DNA of 53,032 bases from an uncultured Verrucomicrobiota bacterium (lineage in GTDB: Bacteria > Verrucomicrobiota > Kiritimatiellia > CAJWTS01), in NCBI GenBank assembly GCA_913047795.1, contig CAJWTS010000019.1, forward strand, positions 1 through 53,032, given 5' to 3'. Below, piece after piece: positions 1 through 8,256 of this stretch (positions are counted from its first letter, which is position 1; each line of letters begins with the position of its first letter). The translations under genes and the position numbers were made by a program. The notes below the pieces were generated by a model. That model was not told where the DNA came from, did no database searches, and saw nothing but the letters and a program-made list of their open reading frames with translations.

Positions 1-1030
1 GAATACTGACGGCGACGGCCTGGTTGCCGCTGCAGCCGCTCAGCCCGGCGACGAGCGGCAGAAAAATCGCCAGCGCGATGACTTCGTCCAGCACCGTGGA
101 CTTGAACACGGCGATGACGCTGACGGAGAGCGCGAGCAAGAAGATATTGGGAACGAGGTAGGCGAGGCGTCCCGCCGCACGCGACAGGGTCGACATGGTG
201 CGCAATTCTTCACCACCCACAATACCACCAAACCGCGCGAGGGCCTTGTCCGACAGTTCGCCGTGGGTCTCTTCGACGTCGGAACGCCGCACAACGCCCT
301 CGAGCAAGCCGGCGGCGTCGACGACCGGCACCGCGCTGTAGCGATTGTGGTCAAAAAGGCCTTCGAGTTCCTGGAGTGGCGTGGCGATCGTCACGACATC
401 GGGGTCTGACATCAGGAGCGAAGAGAGCGGTTCGGAGCCGGGCGCAAGCAGCAGGTCGCGCAGTCGCACGACGCCCTTGAACCGTTCGTCGGCGTCCGCG
501 ACGTAGATGTAGCGCACGTCATAGTCGGCATAACGTTCCCGGTTCGCGCGCAGATCTTCGATTACGTCACCGATACTCGTCTGACGCGAGTACACGAGGT
601 ACTCCGTCACCATGATACCGCCCGCGGTGTCGGCCGCATACTCCAGACGCTCGCGAACGTCAGACGCCTCTTCGGGCGCCATGCGGTCCAAAATAGCGGC
701 GGCATCGTCGTCCTCGAGTTCCCCCAGGATGTCGGCCTGGTCGTCGGACTCGAGTTCGTCGACAATGGCTGCCGCGCGATCGGCCGGCAGCTCCTCGATC
801 ACGTCGGCCGCCTGCTGGTCGGCAAGATGCTGGATCAGTTCCGCCGACAGGTCCGGCGGCAGAAGCTCGAACAGGCTTTGTTGGACCTCGTCGTCAAGGC
901 GCGAGAGGGTATAGGCCACATCAGAGGGTTGCAGGCCCTGGATAAATGCGACCACGTGGTCCCGATCGCCGGTCGCGACCAGTTCCTCAACCTCTTTCCA
1001 TGTTGCGTGCTGGGTAGCTTCTTCGGCCAT
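1..1030 (-). CDS. mgtE: Magnesium transporter MgtE, 5' part (cut by window edge)
   Basis: The reading frame stays open from an ATG at 1030 to the window edge and gives about 343 residues. The N-terminal third is a helical, acidic MgtE N domain with repeated short units (QADILGELEDDDAAAILDRM). A CBS pair follows at roughly residues 135-255 (GGIMVTEYLVY; DHNRYSAVPVVDA). The first membrane segments then begin and the visible part ends in LPLVAGLSGCSGNQ, which matches the conserved pore-region motif of the family. MgtE is a homodimeric inner-membrane Mg2+ channel gated by Mg2+ binding to the N and CBS domains. A GAGG ribosome binding site lies about 7 bases before the ATG. The remaining membrane helices are outside the window. 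I saw no M-box-like leader in the upstream 350 bases. Confidence 0.93.
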   Translation of the reverse strand, partial: MAEEATQHATWKEVEELVATGDRDHVVAFIQGLQPSDVAYTLSRLDDEVQQSLFELLPPDLSAELIQHLADQQAADVIEELPADRAAAIVDELESDDQADILGELEDDDAAAILDRMAPEEASDVRERLEYAADTAGGIMVTEYLVYSRQTSIGDVIEDLRANRERYADYDVRYIYVADADERFKGVVRLRDLLLAPGSEPLSSLLMSDPDVVTIATPLQELEGLFDHNRYSAVPVVDAAGLLEGVVRRSDVEETHGELSDKALARFGGIVGGEELRTMSTLSRAAGRLAYLVPNIFLLALSVSVIAVFKSTVLDEVIALAIFLPLVAGLSGCSGNQAVAVSI

Positions 1031-1389
1031 GTTTCGCCCTCGTCCTGATTCCGCGTCTGGCCTCGCATGCTAACAGCTAGCGGTGGCACCTGACAATTTC
1101 CGAAGAAGAGCGAGAATCGACGCCTGACTACGGCCATGTCGCGGCCACGCGGCTGTGGCGCACCCGGCAGCGAACAGCTCAGGAGCGTGCCGAATCACTC
1201 ACGACGCGTCGGGCCGGTACTTTTACACGGAATGTGCACGACAAAGCGGCTGCCCGGCATGCGGATCGGGCTGGGCGGGATTCCGGCTGATGAAGCGCCA
1301 GAAACGCGTCGAGGCGATCCTCGTCGGCATGGACGGCAAGGGGCATGCCAGCTCGGGACTGAAAGATCGGCTCCGATAGCCGTGGCACG
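1031..1389. other. Intergenic stretch, no gene seen
   Basis: This 359-base gap lies between two minus-strand genes. The short open frames in it have no ribosome binding site and unnatural composition. On the minus strand a TTGTCA and a TAGCAT hexamer sit about 18 bases apart upstream of the MgtE gene and could be its promoter, but the match is weak. I see no hairpin followed by a T-run and no RNA gene. Confidence 0.5.
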
Positions 1390-2721
1390 CTAGCGTGTGT
1401 TCAGCAAGCGCTGCAGCATCACGTCGCACATTGACAACGCGCGAATGGCATGTAGCCCGGCTTTCCAGTTGCCGCCGGTTCGGAATTCGGACAGGCGCTT
1501 GCCGTCGCCATCGACGAAGGCCACCCAGGCGCCGCTATCGTCGATGATCATGTAGCGCTGCGTCCAGTCCCACACACGGTGAAAGTTGTTCCAGTAGCGA
1601 ATCTGACCCGTCAGTTCGTACATGCGCAGCAACACGATCATGGCTTCGGACTGAGCCCACCAGTAAACCGTCTGATTTGTCGCGCGGCCACGATAGGGAC
1701 CGGTGAAGAACACCGCGCCGTCCTTGGATACGCCGTTCTCCAGGATCGCTTCCGTCAACCGGGACATCCACGGCAAGAAATCGGCCGCGTCGCGTCCCAG
1801 CACACGCACGGCCTCGTACGCATACCAGACCAATTCGGCGTTGTGCGCATAGCAGGTGGTCGTATTCAACGAATCGTCAGCCGGGATCACGCTCCAATCC
1901 CGCTCCAGGGCGTAGTAAGCGTTGCCGCCGGAATTCGGGATCTCGAACCGATCGGTCAGGATCTTGAGCAACTCTTCCAGTCGCTCGCGGTAGACCGGCT
2001 TCGGGTCCACGCCGTAAAGCGTCGCCAGCGCGAGCATCATGTGCATCTGCAGACCGCCCGACTTCACGCGGTTCTCGTCACTCTCCGGGGACCGTTCGTA
2101 ATTGGCCAGGTAGCCCCCGTGGGAGGTGTCGTGACCGGTCGCGTCGACGACCGCAAACGTGCGGCGTGCCAGGTCCAGCGCCTCCGCGCGCTGCGTCAGG
2201 CGATAGGTCTCAGCCAGAACATAGATGGCGTACACCTGACCCAGCGTACCCTTGTGCAGGCCCGCGGGGATGCCCGCGGAATTCAGTTCCCAAAGGAAGC
2301 CGCCGGCCTCCGAATCCCAATAATTGGAAGCCAGGTATGCCAACCGCCGATCGAGTTCATCGGACATGCGTTTGCGCTCCAGACCGAGCCGTCCGCGGTT
2401 CACGCCGACGGCGAAGCCATAGACGCCGCGCAGGTACACGACCATATTGCGCGTCGTGTCTCCGGTCGGCTCGAGCGATTCGTCAAGGACCGGAAGAAAC
2501 CCCCGGTATGCGTCCTTGAGCAGACGACGCGAGGTCCAGAATGGCAGGGACTGATCCTCAAGTCGCGTTCGGACCTGCCATCCGACGCGTTCCAACTCGT
2601 GGCGTGGTACCGTGGGCGGCGATGCACAGCCGGAACACAACAAGACGGTGATCAATCCACCGAACACGGCAATTTGATACTTTGCGGCCCCACGGCCCGG
2701 CGTTATCGTGATGTTAGACAT
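1390..2721 (-). CDS. AGE family (N-acylglucosamine 2-epimerase-like) lipoprotein
   Basis: 443 residues from the ATG at 2721, which is preceded by a strong GGAGAGAGG site. A longer frame to 3000 exists but would run into the divergent sigma-factor gene. The N-terminus has a hydrophobic segment ending in LLCSGC, a slightly non-standard lipobox, so the protein is probably anchored in a membrane facing the periplasm. The rest is an (alpha/alpha)6-barrel of the AGE/mannose-isomerase type. Recognisable blocks are GGFLWELNSAG, GTLGQVYAIYVLAETYRLT, LQMHMMLALATLYG and YWWAQSEAMIVLLRMYELTG. AGE enzymes epimerise or isomerise sugars such as GlcNAc, mannose and cellobiose. An exported, lipid-anchored member is unusual, and the substrate cannot be read from the sequence. 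It could instead be a non-catalytic glycan-binding relative. Confidence 0.8.
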   Translation of the reverse strand: MSNITITPGRGAAKYQIAVFGGLITVLLCSGCASPPTVPRHELERVGWQVRTRLEDQSLPFWTSRRLLKDAYRGFLPVLDESLEPTGDTTRNMVVYLRGVYGFAVGVNRGRLGLERKRMSDELDRRLAYLASNYWDSEAGGFLWELNSAGIPAGLHKGTLGQVYAIYVLAETYRLTQRAEALDLARRTFAVVDATGHDTSHGGYLANYERSPESDENRVKSGGLQMHMMLALATLYGVDPKPVYRERLEELLKILTDRFEIPNSGGNAYYALERDWSVIPADDSLNTTTCYAHNAELVWYAYEAVRVLGRDAADFLPWMSRLTEAILENGVSKDGAVFFTGPYRGRATNQTVYWWAQSEAMIVLLRMYELTGQIRYWNNFHRVWDWTQRYMIIDDSGAWVAFVDGDGKRLSEFRTGGNWKAGLHAIRALSMCDVMLQRLLNTR

Positions 2722-2747
2722 GCTCCGCCTCTCTCCTAATACGTAGG

Positions 2748-2775
2748 TATATAGGACTCGTCCGTCCCGCATCAA
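2748..2775 (-). promoter_or_regulatory. Candidate sigma-70 promoter of the AGE-like gene
   Basis: On the minus strand TTGATG (2775-2770) is followed after 16 bases by TATATA (2753-2748). This lies 27 bases upstream of the ATG at 2721. It sits in the short divergent region shared with the ECF sigma gene. Confidence 0.5.
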
Positions 2776-2832
2776 GCAGTATGCAGCCGGAATACTCGAT
2801 TGAATACAATCCACGTCGCGAGCGTCCAAGCC

Positions 2833-3420
2833 ATGAGACAAAGTGAAGAGAATCGAAAGATTGTGGAAGATCTCGTGGACAGAGCTCGTGATGGGGACGA
2901 GGACGCCTTCGGGGAACTGATGCAAATGTACTATGAACGCACGTATTCGGTCGTCTTTAACCTGTTGCACAACATCGAGGACGCTCGCGATGTTACGCAA
3001 CAGACATGGATCAAGGCCTGGAAAGGGCTCGCACGATATCGCGGCAGTTCGGAATTCTTTACGTGGATCTACCGCATTGCAACGTTCGCCGGGTACGACT
3101 TCCTACGCAAACGCGGTCGGCGCAAGGAATTCGGAGTTGAGGACGATGCCGTCTTCGACAGCATGCAGGACGTCGATGCGCCGGCCTCGAAGACGTCACG
3201 CCCGGACCACGAACTCGAACGCCAGGAACTGCGCACGGCCTTTTTCACGGCGCTCGATAAACTCAGCCCCAAGCACAAGACGGTCCTTGTACTGCGCGAA
3301 ATCGAAGGTCTCTCGTATGACGAGATCGCAGAAGCCACGAAGAGCCGGCGCGGCACCGTTATGTCACGACTCTTCCATGCCCGCCGCAAAGTCCAGGAAC
3401 TGATGCAGGAGCAACCATGA
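2833..3420 (+). CDS. ECF-type RNA polymerase sigma factor
   Basis: 195 residues from ATG 2833; a TTG start at 2800 would add 11 residues, and neither start has a convincing ribosome binding site. Region 2 is clear (DAFGELMQMYYERTYSVV, then DARDVTQQTWIKAWKGL and FFTWIYRIATFAGYDFLRK). Region 4 is also clear (LSPKHKTVLVLREIEGLSYD followed by RRGTVMSRLFHARRKV). Region 3 is absent, as expected for group 4 (ECF) sigma factors. The stop codon overlaps the start of the next gene (ATGA), so sigma and partner are translationally coupled. The usual role is to direct RNA polymerase to a small envelope-stress or substrate regulon when the partner anti-sigma releases it. The target regulon is not evident here, apart from probable autoregulation of the operon. 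Confidence 0.93.
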   Translation: MRQSEENRKIVEDLVDRARDGDEDAFGELMQMYYERTYSVVFNLLHNIEDARDVTQQTWIKAWKGLARYRGSSEFFTWIYRIATFAGYDFLRKRGRRKEFGVEDDAVFDSMQDVDAPASKTSRPDHELERQELRTAFFTALDKLSPKHKTVLVLREIEGLSYDEIAEATKSRRGTVMSRLFHARRKVQELMQEQP

Positions 3421-3902
3421 ATATGAATCGGAAGCAAGCCATGCGCTGGATCAGTCGCTCCATCGACGGCGACCTCTCGGCCGACCAGGAAAAACAACTG
3501 GCCGCTTACCTCGCCGATCATCCGGCCCTGCGCGCCATGCGCGACGAATGGACCTCGTATGGCGACTCGATGCGCTCCGAGATTGTCGCGAACCCGCCCC
3601 CGGCGACGGCGGCCTGGAACGACGTTCGGCGCGAAATTCGACGGATGGACACGCCCCGTGAGGTAACGATTCCCTGGCGTGCCACCGTGGGTTGGGCAAC
3701 GGCACTCACCGTCGTGATGCTGGGCTGGGCCAGATTCATGCCCACATCGCCGGCCGACACCGGGAGCGATGGCGAAGGCAGCGATGTTGAAATGGTGGAT
3801 ACCGACTTGAGTGACGCTACCGTCATGGTCTATAAGGACACGGCAACCGACTGGGTGATCATCTGGGTCGAAGGCCCCGATGGGAATCCATCCGATTTAT
3901 GA
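3417..3902 (+). CDS. Probable membrane anti-sigma factor
   Basis: 161 residues; the ATG overlaps the sigma-gene stop by four bases. The N-terminal ~80 residues are charged and helical (RSIDGDLSADQEKQLAAYLA), resembling the cytoplasmic anti-sigma fold, but the zinc-binding HxxxCxxC signature is missing. One membrane segment (ATVGWATALTVVMLGWARFM, about residues 84-104) is followed by an acidic outer segment with a GSDGEGSDVEMVDTDLSD stretch. Topology, length and position directly after an ECF sigma gene support an anti-sigma role. This is inferred from context, because sequence conservation in this class is low. The end of the gene again overlaps the next start. Confidence 0.7.
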   Translation: MNMNRKQAMRWISRSIDGDLSADQEKQLAAYLADHPALRAMRDEWTSYGDSMRSEIVANPPPATAAWNDVRREIRRMDTPREVTIPWRATVGWATALTVVMLGWARFMPTSPADTGSDGEGSDVEMVDTDLSDATVMVYKDTATDWVIIWVEGPDGNPSDL

Positions 3903-4351
3903 CCCGCACGCTACATTCCATGCGACAGGGCGCCGCCATCGGCATGTTGCTGATCGGCGTCGCAGCCATCGACGTCCGCGCCGACAAGGTGACCATCGAC
4001 GCCACCGTGATCCTGGCGTCGAACAACGACGGACAGACCGATTCGCGCTTGAGCGCGATAGCGCCCAAGCTCAAGAAGATCTTCGGCTTCAGATCCTACA
4101 AACACTTCGGCGGCGGCAGCGCAACGATCGGCCAATCTGGCCGTGGCACGGTGAAGCTCGGCGGCGGCGGACGTCTCGCGATTAAGGCCGAGCCCGCTAA
4201 GACCGGCAAAATTCGCCTCGGCCTGCAGTGGGACCGCGGCGGCGCCACCGTGATCAAGACCACTGTCGTGAAGCGCCGCGGCGAGACGATCATCCTCGGC
4301 GGCCCTCCACACGGCGGAGGAAAGCTGATCATCCATATCGTTCTGCACTAG
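3899..4351 (+). CDS. Small secreted protein coupled to the sigma/anti-sigma pair
   Basis: 150 residues; the ATG lies inside the last codons of the anti-sigma gene, so the three genes form one translationally coupled unit. The first ~30 residues form a signal peptide (RQGAAIGMLLIGVAAIDVRA). The mature part is basic and beta-rich, with glycine-rich stretches (HFGGGSATIGQSGRGTVKLG; GGPPHGGGKLIIHIVL). I do not recognise a family. As the third gene of an ECF operon it may be a periplasmic co-sensor or effector, like the periplasmic regulators of RseB type in position only. No sequence similarity to those is claimed. Confidence 0.65.
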   Translation: MTRTLHSMRQGAAIGMLLIGVAAIDVRADKVTIDATVILASNNDGQTDSRLSAIAPKLKKIFGFRSYKHFGGGSATIGQSGRGTVKLGGGGRLAIKAEPAKTGKIRLGLQWDRGGATVIKTTVVKRRGETIILGGPPHGGGKLIIHIVLH

Positions 4352-4501
4352 CCCGCGTCGCGTCCTCCGCGGCCCGTCCACTGCCTCTCGATTCCCGACC
4401 CTTTACCCTGAACAATCGTAACTTTTTTCATACCCGATTGAATATCCTTCCTATCGCCGGCGTCGTATCAGGCAACAAGACGCAAGAAAGGAACTACGGT
4501 T

Positions 4502-4912
4502 ATGAAAGCAGCAATCGCTACACTGGGAATCTGTGGGGCACTTCTGACAACAGCGGCTACGCCGTCGCAGGCTGGCGACAAGACTGTGGCGGCCGCGGCG
4601 GGCTTTATAAGTGGGGCCCTCTTCCACCACATTACGCATCCCCATCACGTCGCTCGGCACGTCGAAAGACACGTCAGCCATCGCGTCAGCCGCCATTCAG
4701 GCGGTCACCGCCGACATCATGCCAAACCGAGCGGCCACTACGAGTATCATTCGGAGCGCCACTGGGTGCCCGGCTCTTGGCGTTACGTTTCCGACGGATG
4801 CGGATTCAGCCGACGCGTGTGGTGCGCCGGCCACTATGACCATCGGCAGGTGAAGGTCTGGGTCGCACACCATGGATCGAGTGCGTCATACCGCCATTCG
4901 TACGGCCACTGA
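4502..4912 (+). CDS. His-rich exported small protein
   Basis: 136 residues with an AGAAAGGAAC ribosome binding site before the ATG. A signal peptide ends near PSQAGDKT. The mature protein is extremely histidine-rich between residues ~38 and ~85 (HHITHPHHVARHVERHVSHR and GGHRRHHAKPSGHYEYHSER). After that comes WVPGSWRYVSDGCGFSRRVW with two cysteines (GCGF, WCAGHYDH), then another His-rich tail. The YxYxSERHWVPG segment resembles short tandem units of periplasmic YXWVPGHW-type proteins. The composition suggests metal (Ni, Zn or Cu) binding or buffering in the periplasm. This is inference from composition only. The gene stands alone and ends at a strong terminator. Confidence 0.7.
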   Translation: MKAAIATLGICGALLTTAATPSQAGDKTVAAAAGFISGALFHHITHPHHVARHVERHVSHRVSRHSGGHRRHHAKPSGHYEYHSERHWVPGSWRYVSDGCGFSRRVWCAGHYDHRQVKVWVAHHGSSASYRHSYGH

Positions 4913-4935
4913 TCCATACGCAGCATGACCATCCA

Positions 4936-4967
4936 GGGGCGCGCTTCGGCGCGCCCCGTCAATTTTT
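4936..4967 (+). terminator. Rho-independent terminator after the His-rich protein gene
   Basis: A perfect 9-bp stem (GGGGCGCGC 4936-4944 with GCGCGCCCC 4949-4957) closes a stable TTCG tetraloop. A short T-run follows (AATTTTT at 4961-4967). It lies 23 bases after the stop codon of the His-rich gene. Confidence 0.85.
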
Positions 4968-5270
4968 AGGGATCGTGAAAGGTTCCAAGTTTTGCGACGT
5001 ATCTTTATGAGAAATGCGAATACTTCAGGTGGTTGCGTGCTTCAATTCAGAACGACCAAACGTCAAGATTTTGTAAAGATCAAAAGCGGCACTCGTTTTC
5101 CCTACTGATTTTTGCCGGCTTCTCCATGCTTCCCCGATACGCCCCCGATTTCCACCGTATGACTTCCGAATGGTACGATTCATGCTGGATTTTATTTCTA
5201 TAACAGACCGTGAATTGACTGGCTTGACGGGGTAGCAACCGGTGCGGCGGCACCGGCAATACGGGGACTG
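4968..5270. other. Intergenic leader before the hybrid kinase gene
   Basis: About 300 bases, noticeably more AT-rich than its surroundings. It contains no supportable ORF. It holds a hairpin just upstream of the next start codon (CCGGTGC at 5239-5245, GCACCGG at 5250-5256, 4-base loop). There is no T-run after it, so it is not a terminator. It could shape translation initiation of the kinase gene. Confidence 0.4.
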
Positions 5271-7169
5271 ATGATGACGAAGACCGATGAGAGGACCGTA
5301 TCGGTTAGGCGCGTTGGCACCGGCGCCCGAATACTGATCGTCGACGACGAACCCAACCTGCGAAATATGCTCGAAACCGCGTTGCGTGGCTGGGGACACG
5401 ACCCTTCCACGGCCGCCGATGGCGCGGATGCCGTCGAAGTCATGCAGCGCGAAAACTTCGATATCGTTATGGCCGATCTACGCATGCCGAAGACAAACGG
5501 CATGGAGTTGTTGCAGTGGATCAAGCAAAACCACCCCGCGACGGACGTGTTTGTTATTACCGCATACGCCTCCATCGAATCCGTCGTCGACGCGCTTCGT
5601 CTCGGTGCCTTTGATTACCTGCTCAAGCCATTCCGCAGTCTGGATCTCGTGCGGGCCACGATCGACCGTGTGATCGAAAAACGGGCACTCTCTGCCGGGC
5701 TGCGACGCGCCAAAGGTAATCTCGAAAGCAGCCGAGCCAGTTTTTGTAACATCGTCGACCGCAATGCCGACGGCATCGTTGTCCTCGGTCGTGACGGTAT
5801 CGTTCTTTTCGTCAACCGCGCCGCCCAGGAACTGTTTGACCGGCCTGCCGATGAGTTTGTCGGGACGCGATTTCCCTACCCGCTCGAGTCCTCCTCATCG
5901 ACCGAGATCCACCTCGGACAACCCGATAACCGCAACTGTATATACGATATGCGCCTGGTGGACACGAAGTGGCAGGACGAAGACGCCTATCTCGTCACGG
6001 TGCGCGATATCACGGAATGCAAGCGCATGGAGGAAGGGCTGCTCAAGGCGCAGAAGATCGAGTCCGTGGGCGTCATGGCCGGCGGACTCGCACACGACCT
6101 TGACAACCTGCTGACGCCCGTGATGAGCAACCTCTCCCTTGCCAAGCTGAAGACCGATCCCGGAGACGAGCTGTATGGACTCCTGGATGAAACCGAAAAT
6201 GCCTTCATCCAGGCACGCGGACTGAGTAAGCAATTGCTGACGTTCTCCAAGGGCAGAACGCCGGTCAAGCAAGTTGCGTCGATTACCGACATCGTCGTGG
6301 ACCTCACCCGTTTTTCACTACGCGGCTCGAATATTCATTGCGATTTCGCCATTCCGGATGATCTCTGGTCAGTGGAGGTGGATTCGGGCCAAATCGGGCA
6401 GGTCATCAATAACCTCGTGATCAACGCGAATGATTCGATGCCCGAGGGCGGCGTCATCCGTATCAACGCCACAAACACGAACGTTGTCGAACGCCATCGG
6501 CTTGCGGTTAAACCCGGCGACTATGTGCGCATCTCCATCGAAGATAAAGGATGCGGAATCGCTCCGGAGCATCTGTCAAAACTATTTGACCCCTACTTCA
6601 CGACGAAGACGACGGACAGCAGGCTCGGCCTTGCCTCCAGTTTCTCGATCGTCACGAATCATGGCGGAACCATAACCGTCGAGTCGGAGATCGAAGCCGG
6701 ATCGACATTCCATGTGTATCTACCCGCGGTACGCGAGCCGGCACAGAACAAATCGTTACACCCGGAAGGTATCTCCCACGGCCGTGGGCGCATTCTGATT
6801 CTTGACGATGACGATAGCGTCAAGCTCATCGCCGGTCGCATCATCAACGCGCTCGGCTACGAGACGGAATTTACGAGTGAAGGCCAGGAGACAATCGACT
6901 TGTACAGAAGCGCGCTGCACGCTGGGCTGCCCTTCGACGCCGTGATCATGGACCTGACAATCCCCGGTGGCCTGGGCGGACACGAAGCGGTCAAGGAGTT
7001 GATCGAGATCGACCCCGGCGTGAAGGCCATCGTATCCAGTGGTTATGCGGATGACCCGATCATGACCGAATTCGATACCTACGGATTCTGCGGTGTCGTC
7101 GCCAAACCCTACCGCGTCCAAGAAGTCAGCCAGGTCCTGGCCGACGTCCTGAATCTCCAACGCGTATAG
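5271..7169 (+). CDS. REC-PAS-histidine kinase-REC hybrid protein
   Basis: 632 residues, cytoplasmic, with no membrane segment. Residues ~20-135 form a receiver with the acidic pair VDDEP, phospho-acceptor Asp69 in VMADLRMP and conserved Lys120 in DYLLKPF. A PAS-like region follows (IVDRNADGIVVLGRDG). The kinase core has the phosphorylatable His276 in GGLAHDLDNLL, an N-box (NNLVINANDSMPEGG), G1 (EDKGCGI) and a degenerate G2 (SRLGLA). A second receiver ends the protein (ILILDDDDS; DAVIMDLTIPG; VVAKPY). A kinase flanked by two receivers is typical of phosphorelay hubs that take input from another kinase through the first receiver. No adjacent partner gene is seen, and the downstream target is unknown. 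The start could also be the second ATG, at 5274. Confidence 0.9.
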   Translation: MMTKTDERTVSVRRVGTGARILIVDDEPNLRNMLETALRGWGHDPSTAADGADAVEVMQRENFDIVMADLRMPKTNGMELLQWIKQNHPATDVFVITAYASIESVVDALRLGAFDYLLKPFRSLDLVRATIDRVIEKRALSAGLRRAKGNLESSRASFCNIVDRNADGIVVLGRDGIVLFVNRAAQELFDRPADEFVGTRFPYPLESSSSTEIHLGQPDNRNCIYDMRLVDTKWQDEDAYLVTVRDITECKRMEEGLLKAQKIESVGVMAGGLAHDLDNLLTPVMSNLSLAKLKTDPGDELYGLLDETENAFIQARGLSKQLLTFSKGRTPVKQVASITDIVVDLTRFSLRGSNIHCDFAIPDDLWSVEVDSGQIGQVINNLVINANDSMPEGGVIRINATNTNVVERHRLAVKPGDYVRISIEDKGCGIAPEHLSKLFDPYFTTKTTDSRLGLASSFSIVTNHGGTITVESEIEAGSTFHVYLPAVREPAQNKSLHPEGISHGRGRILILDDDDSVKLIAGRIINALGYETEFTSEGQETIDLYRSALHAGLPFDAVIMDLTIPGGLGGHEAVKELIEIDPGVKAIVSSGYADDPIMTEFDTYGFCGVVAKPYRVQEVSQVLADVLNLQRV

Positions 7170-7444
7170 CCTGAATTGCTGCGTACCCGGATGATGGGGA
7201 GTGCGGCAGCACCCGATCCGGAAACCGTGAAGCCCTGCTTGACCCCTGGCCCGGGTATTGAATGAGTTGTCGTCGCGGCCTGTCCGCCTGTGGCGGAAGC
7301 GCCCGACGCGTGCTGCCCCCGTGGTGCGAGACAGTGAATCGTCGATGCAACGGTATCAACATACTGCAAATTCGCGATTCGACGTTTGGTGCCGCCTTGG
7401 ACGCGACGACGCGCCCTCACGCGGCAGGCGGAAGCCCGATTGCC

Positions 7445-8011
7445 CTACATCCCGATCGTCTGGCGGGTGGCGTGCATGGCGCGATTAAGCCGGCCGACCG
7501 CACGCGCGAAGATTGTCCGCGAATGCTCCGCATAAATACCACGCGTGTTCACAACGCGCTTCACGTAGGCCTGCGTCTCATCGGACATGGAAGCCAAAGA
7601 ATACTTGCGCGAGGCGACGTACTTGAGCCCGCGGTGATAGGCTGCGACGACCAACCCCGTGAAACGATCGTCTGATGCATGCCCACGCCTGCGCAACTGC
7701 TCGGCGACGTATTCCAGGTAGGCGCGTCCAATCTCACGATTAAGCATGGGTTCGAACGCCCGATCAAAATCCACGCTCTCGCCAAAAACGCGCCGGGTCG
7801 TGTCCCGCCACGTCTCGGGCATGATCTGCATCAACCCGCGCTCGCCGGCGTCGCCGACAGCGTTCGGGTCGCCGCCGGATTCCACATCCGCAATGGCATA
7901 GACCAACGGCGTCAGATCCAGAAAGTCCGCCTGCGAGGCGCACATCGGCTCAGCCGCCAACGCAGCGGCGACGGCAAATATCGAGAGACAAGTCGGACTC
8001 TTAGTCTGCAT
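7445..8011 (-). CDS. Lytic transglycosylase (SLT domain), exported
   Basis: 188 residues from ATG 8011, which has a GGGAG site; an upstream in-frame ATG at 8053 lacks one. A signal peptide (SIFAVAAALAAEPMCA) precedes one SLT domain. The catalytic Glu sits in IADVESGGDPNAVG, followed by GERGLMQIMPETW, the signature of soluble lytic murein transglycosylases. The later AYNxG motif appears here as AYHRGLKYV. The enzyme would cleave peptidoglycan glycan strands, giving anhydromuropeptides, in the periplasm. The small single-domain form resembles specialised transglycosylases that open the wall for export machines. No secretion genes lie next to it, so housekeeping wall turnover is equally possible. 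The 275 bases between the hybrid kinase gene and this one hold nothing I can support. Confidence 0.85.
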   Translation of the reverse strand: MQTKSPTCLSIFAVAAALAAEPMCASQADFLDLTPLVYAIADVESGGDPNAVGDAGERGLMQIMPETWRDTTRRVFGESVDFDRAFEPMLNREIGRAYLEYVAEQLRRRGHASDDRFTGLVVAAYHRGLKYVASRKYSLASMSDETQAYVKRVVNTRGIYAEHSRTIFARAVGRLNRAMHATRQTIGM

Positions 8012-8256
8012 ATCAGAAACTCCCGGCAGATGGTTTGACGAGCAGCGATGCATGGACCGCCAACCCGTCGGTCGCCGTGGAGACCCCCTTCGAAGCGTCA
8101 GATATAATACCTCAAAGACCGCCTCAATTCAATCAAGGAATCGCATGGCCGACCTGACGCAGCAGGCCCGATTCCCCCACAACAAACGTTTTCGGTGGAA
8201 TTGTGCCGCTTTTCCGGCAGAATCAGTATGCTTCACTTATCCGCTCGTCACGTCAC

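Noticed and set aside
1031..1130. An M-box riboswitch before the MgtE gene
   Set aside because: No M-box-like conserved stems were seen in the upstream bases; the family often has one, so it was looked for.
1579..2739. A 386-codon open frame on the plus strand
   Set aside because: Antisense to the AGE-like gene, which has clear family motifs; no motif or ribosome binding site in this frame.
5239..5256. The 7-bp hairpin as a terminator
   Set aside because: No T-run follows and it lies immediately before a start codon.
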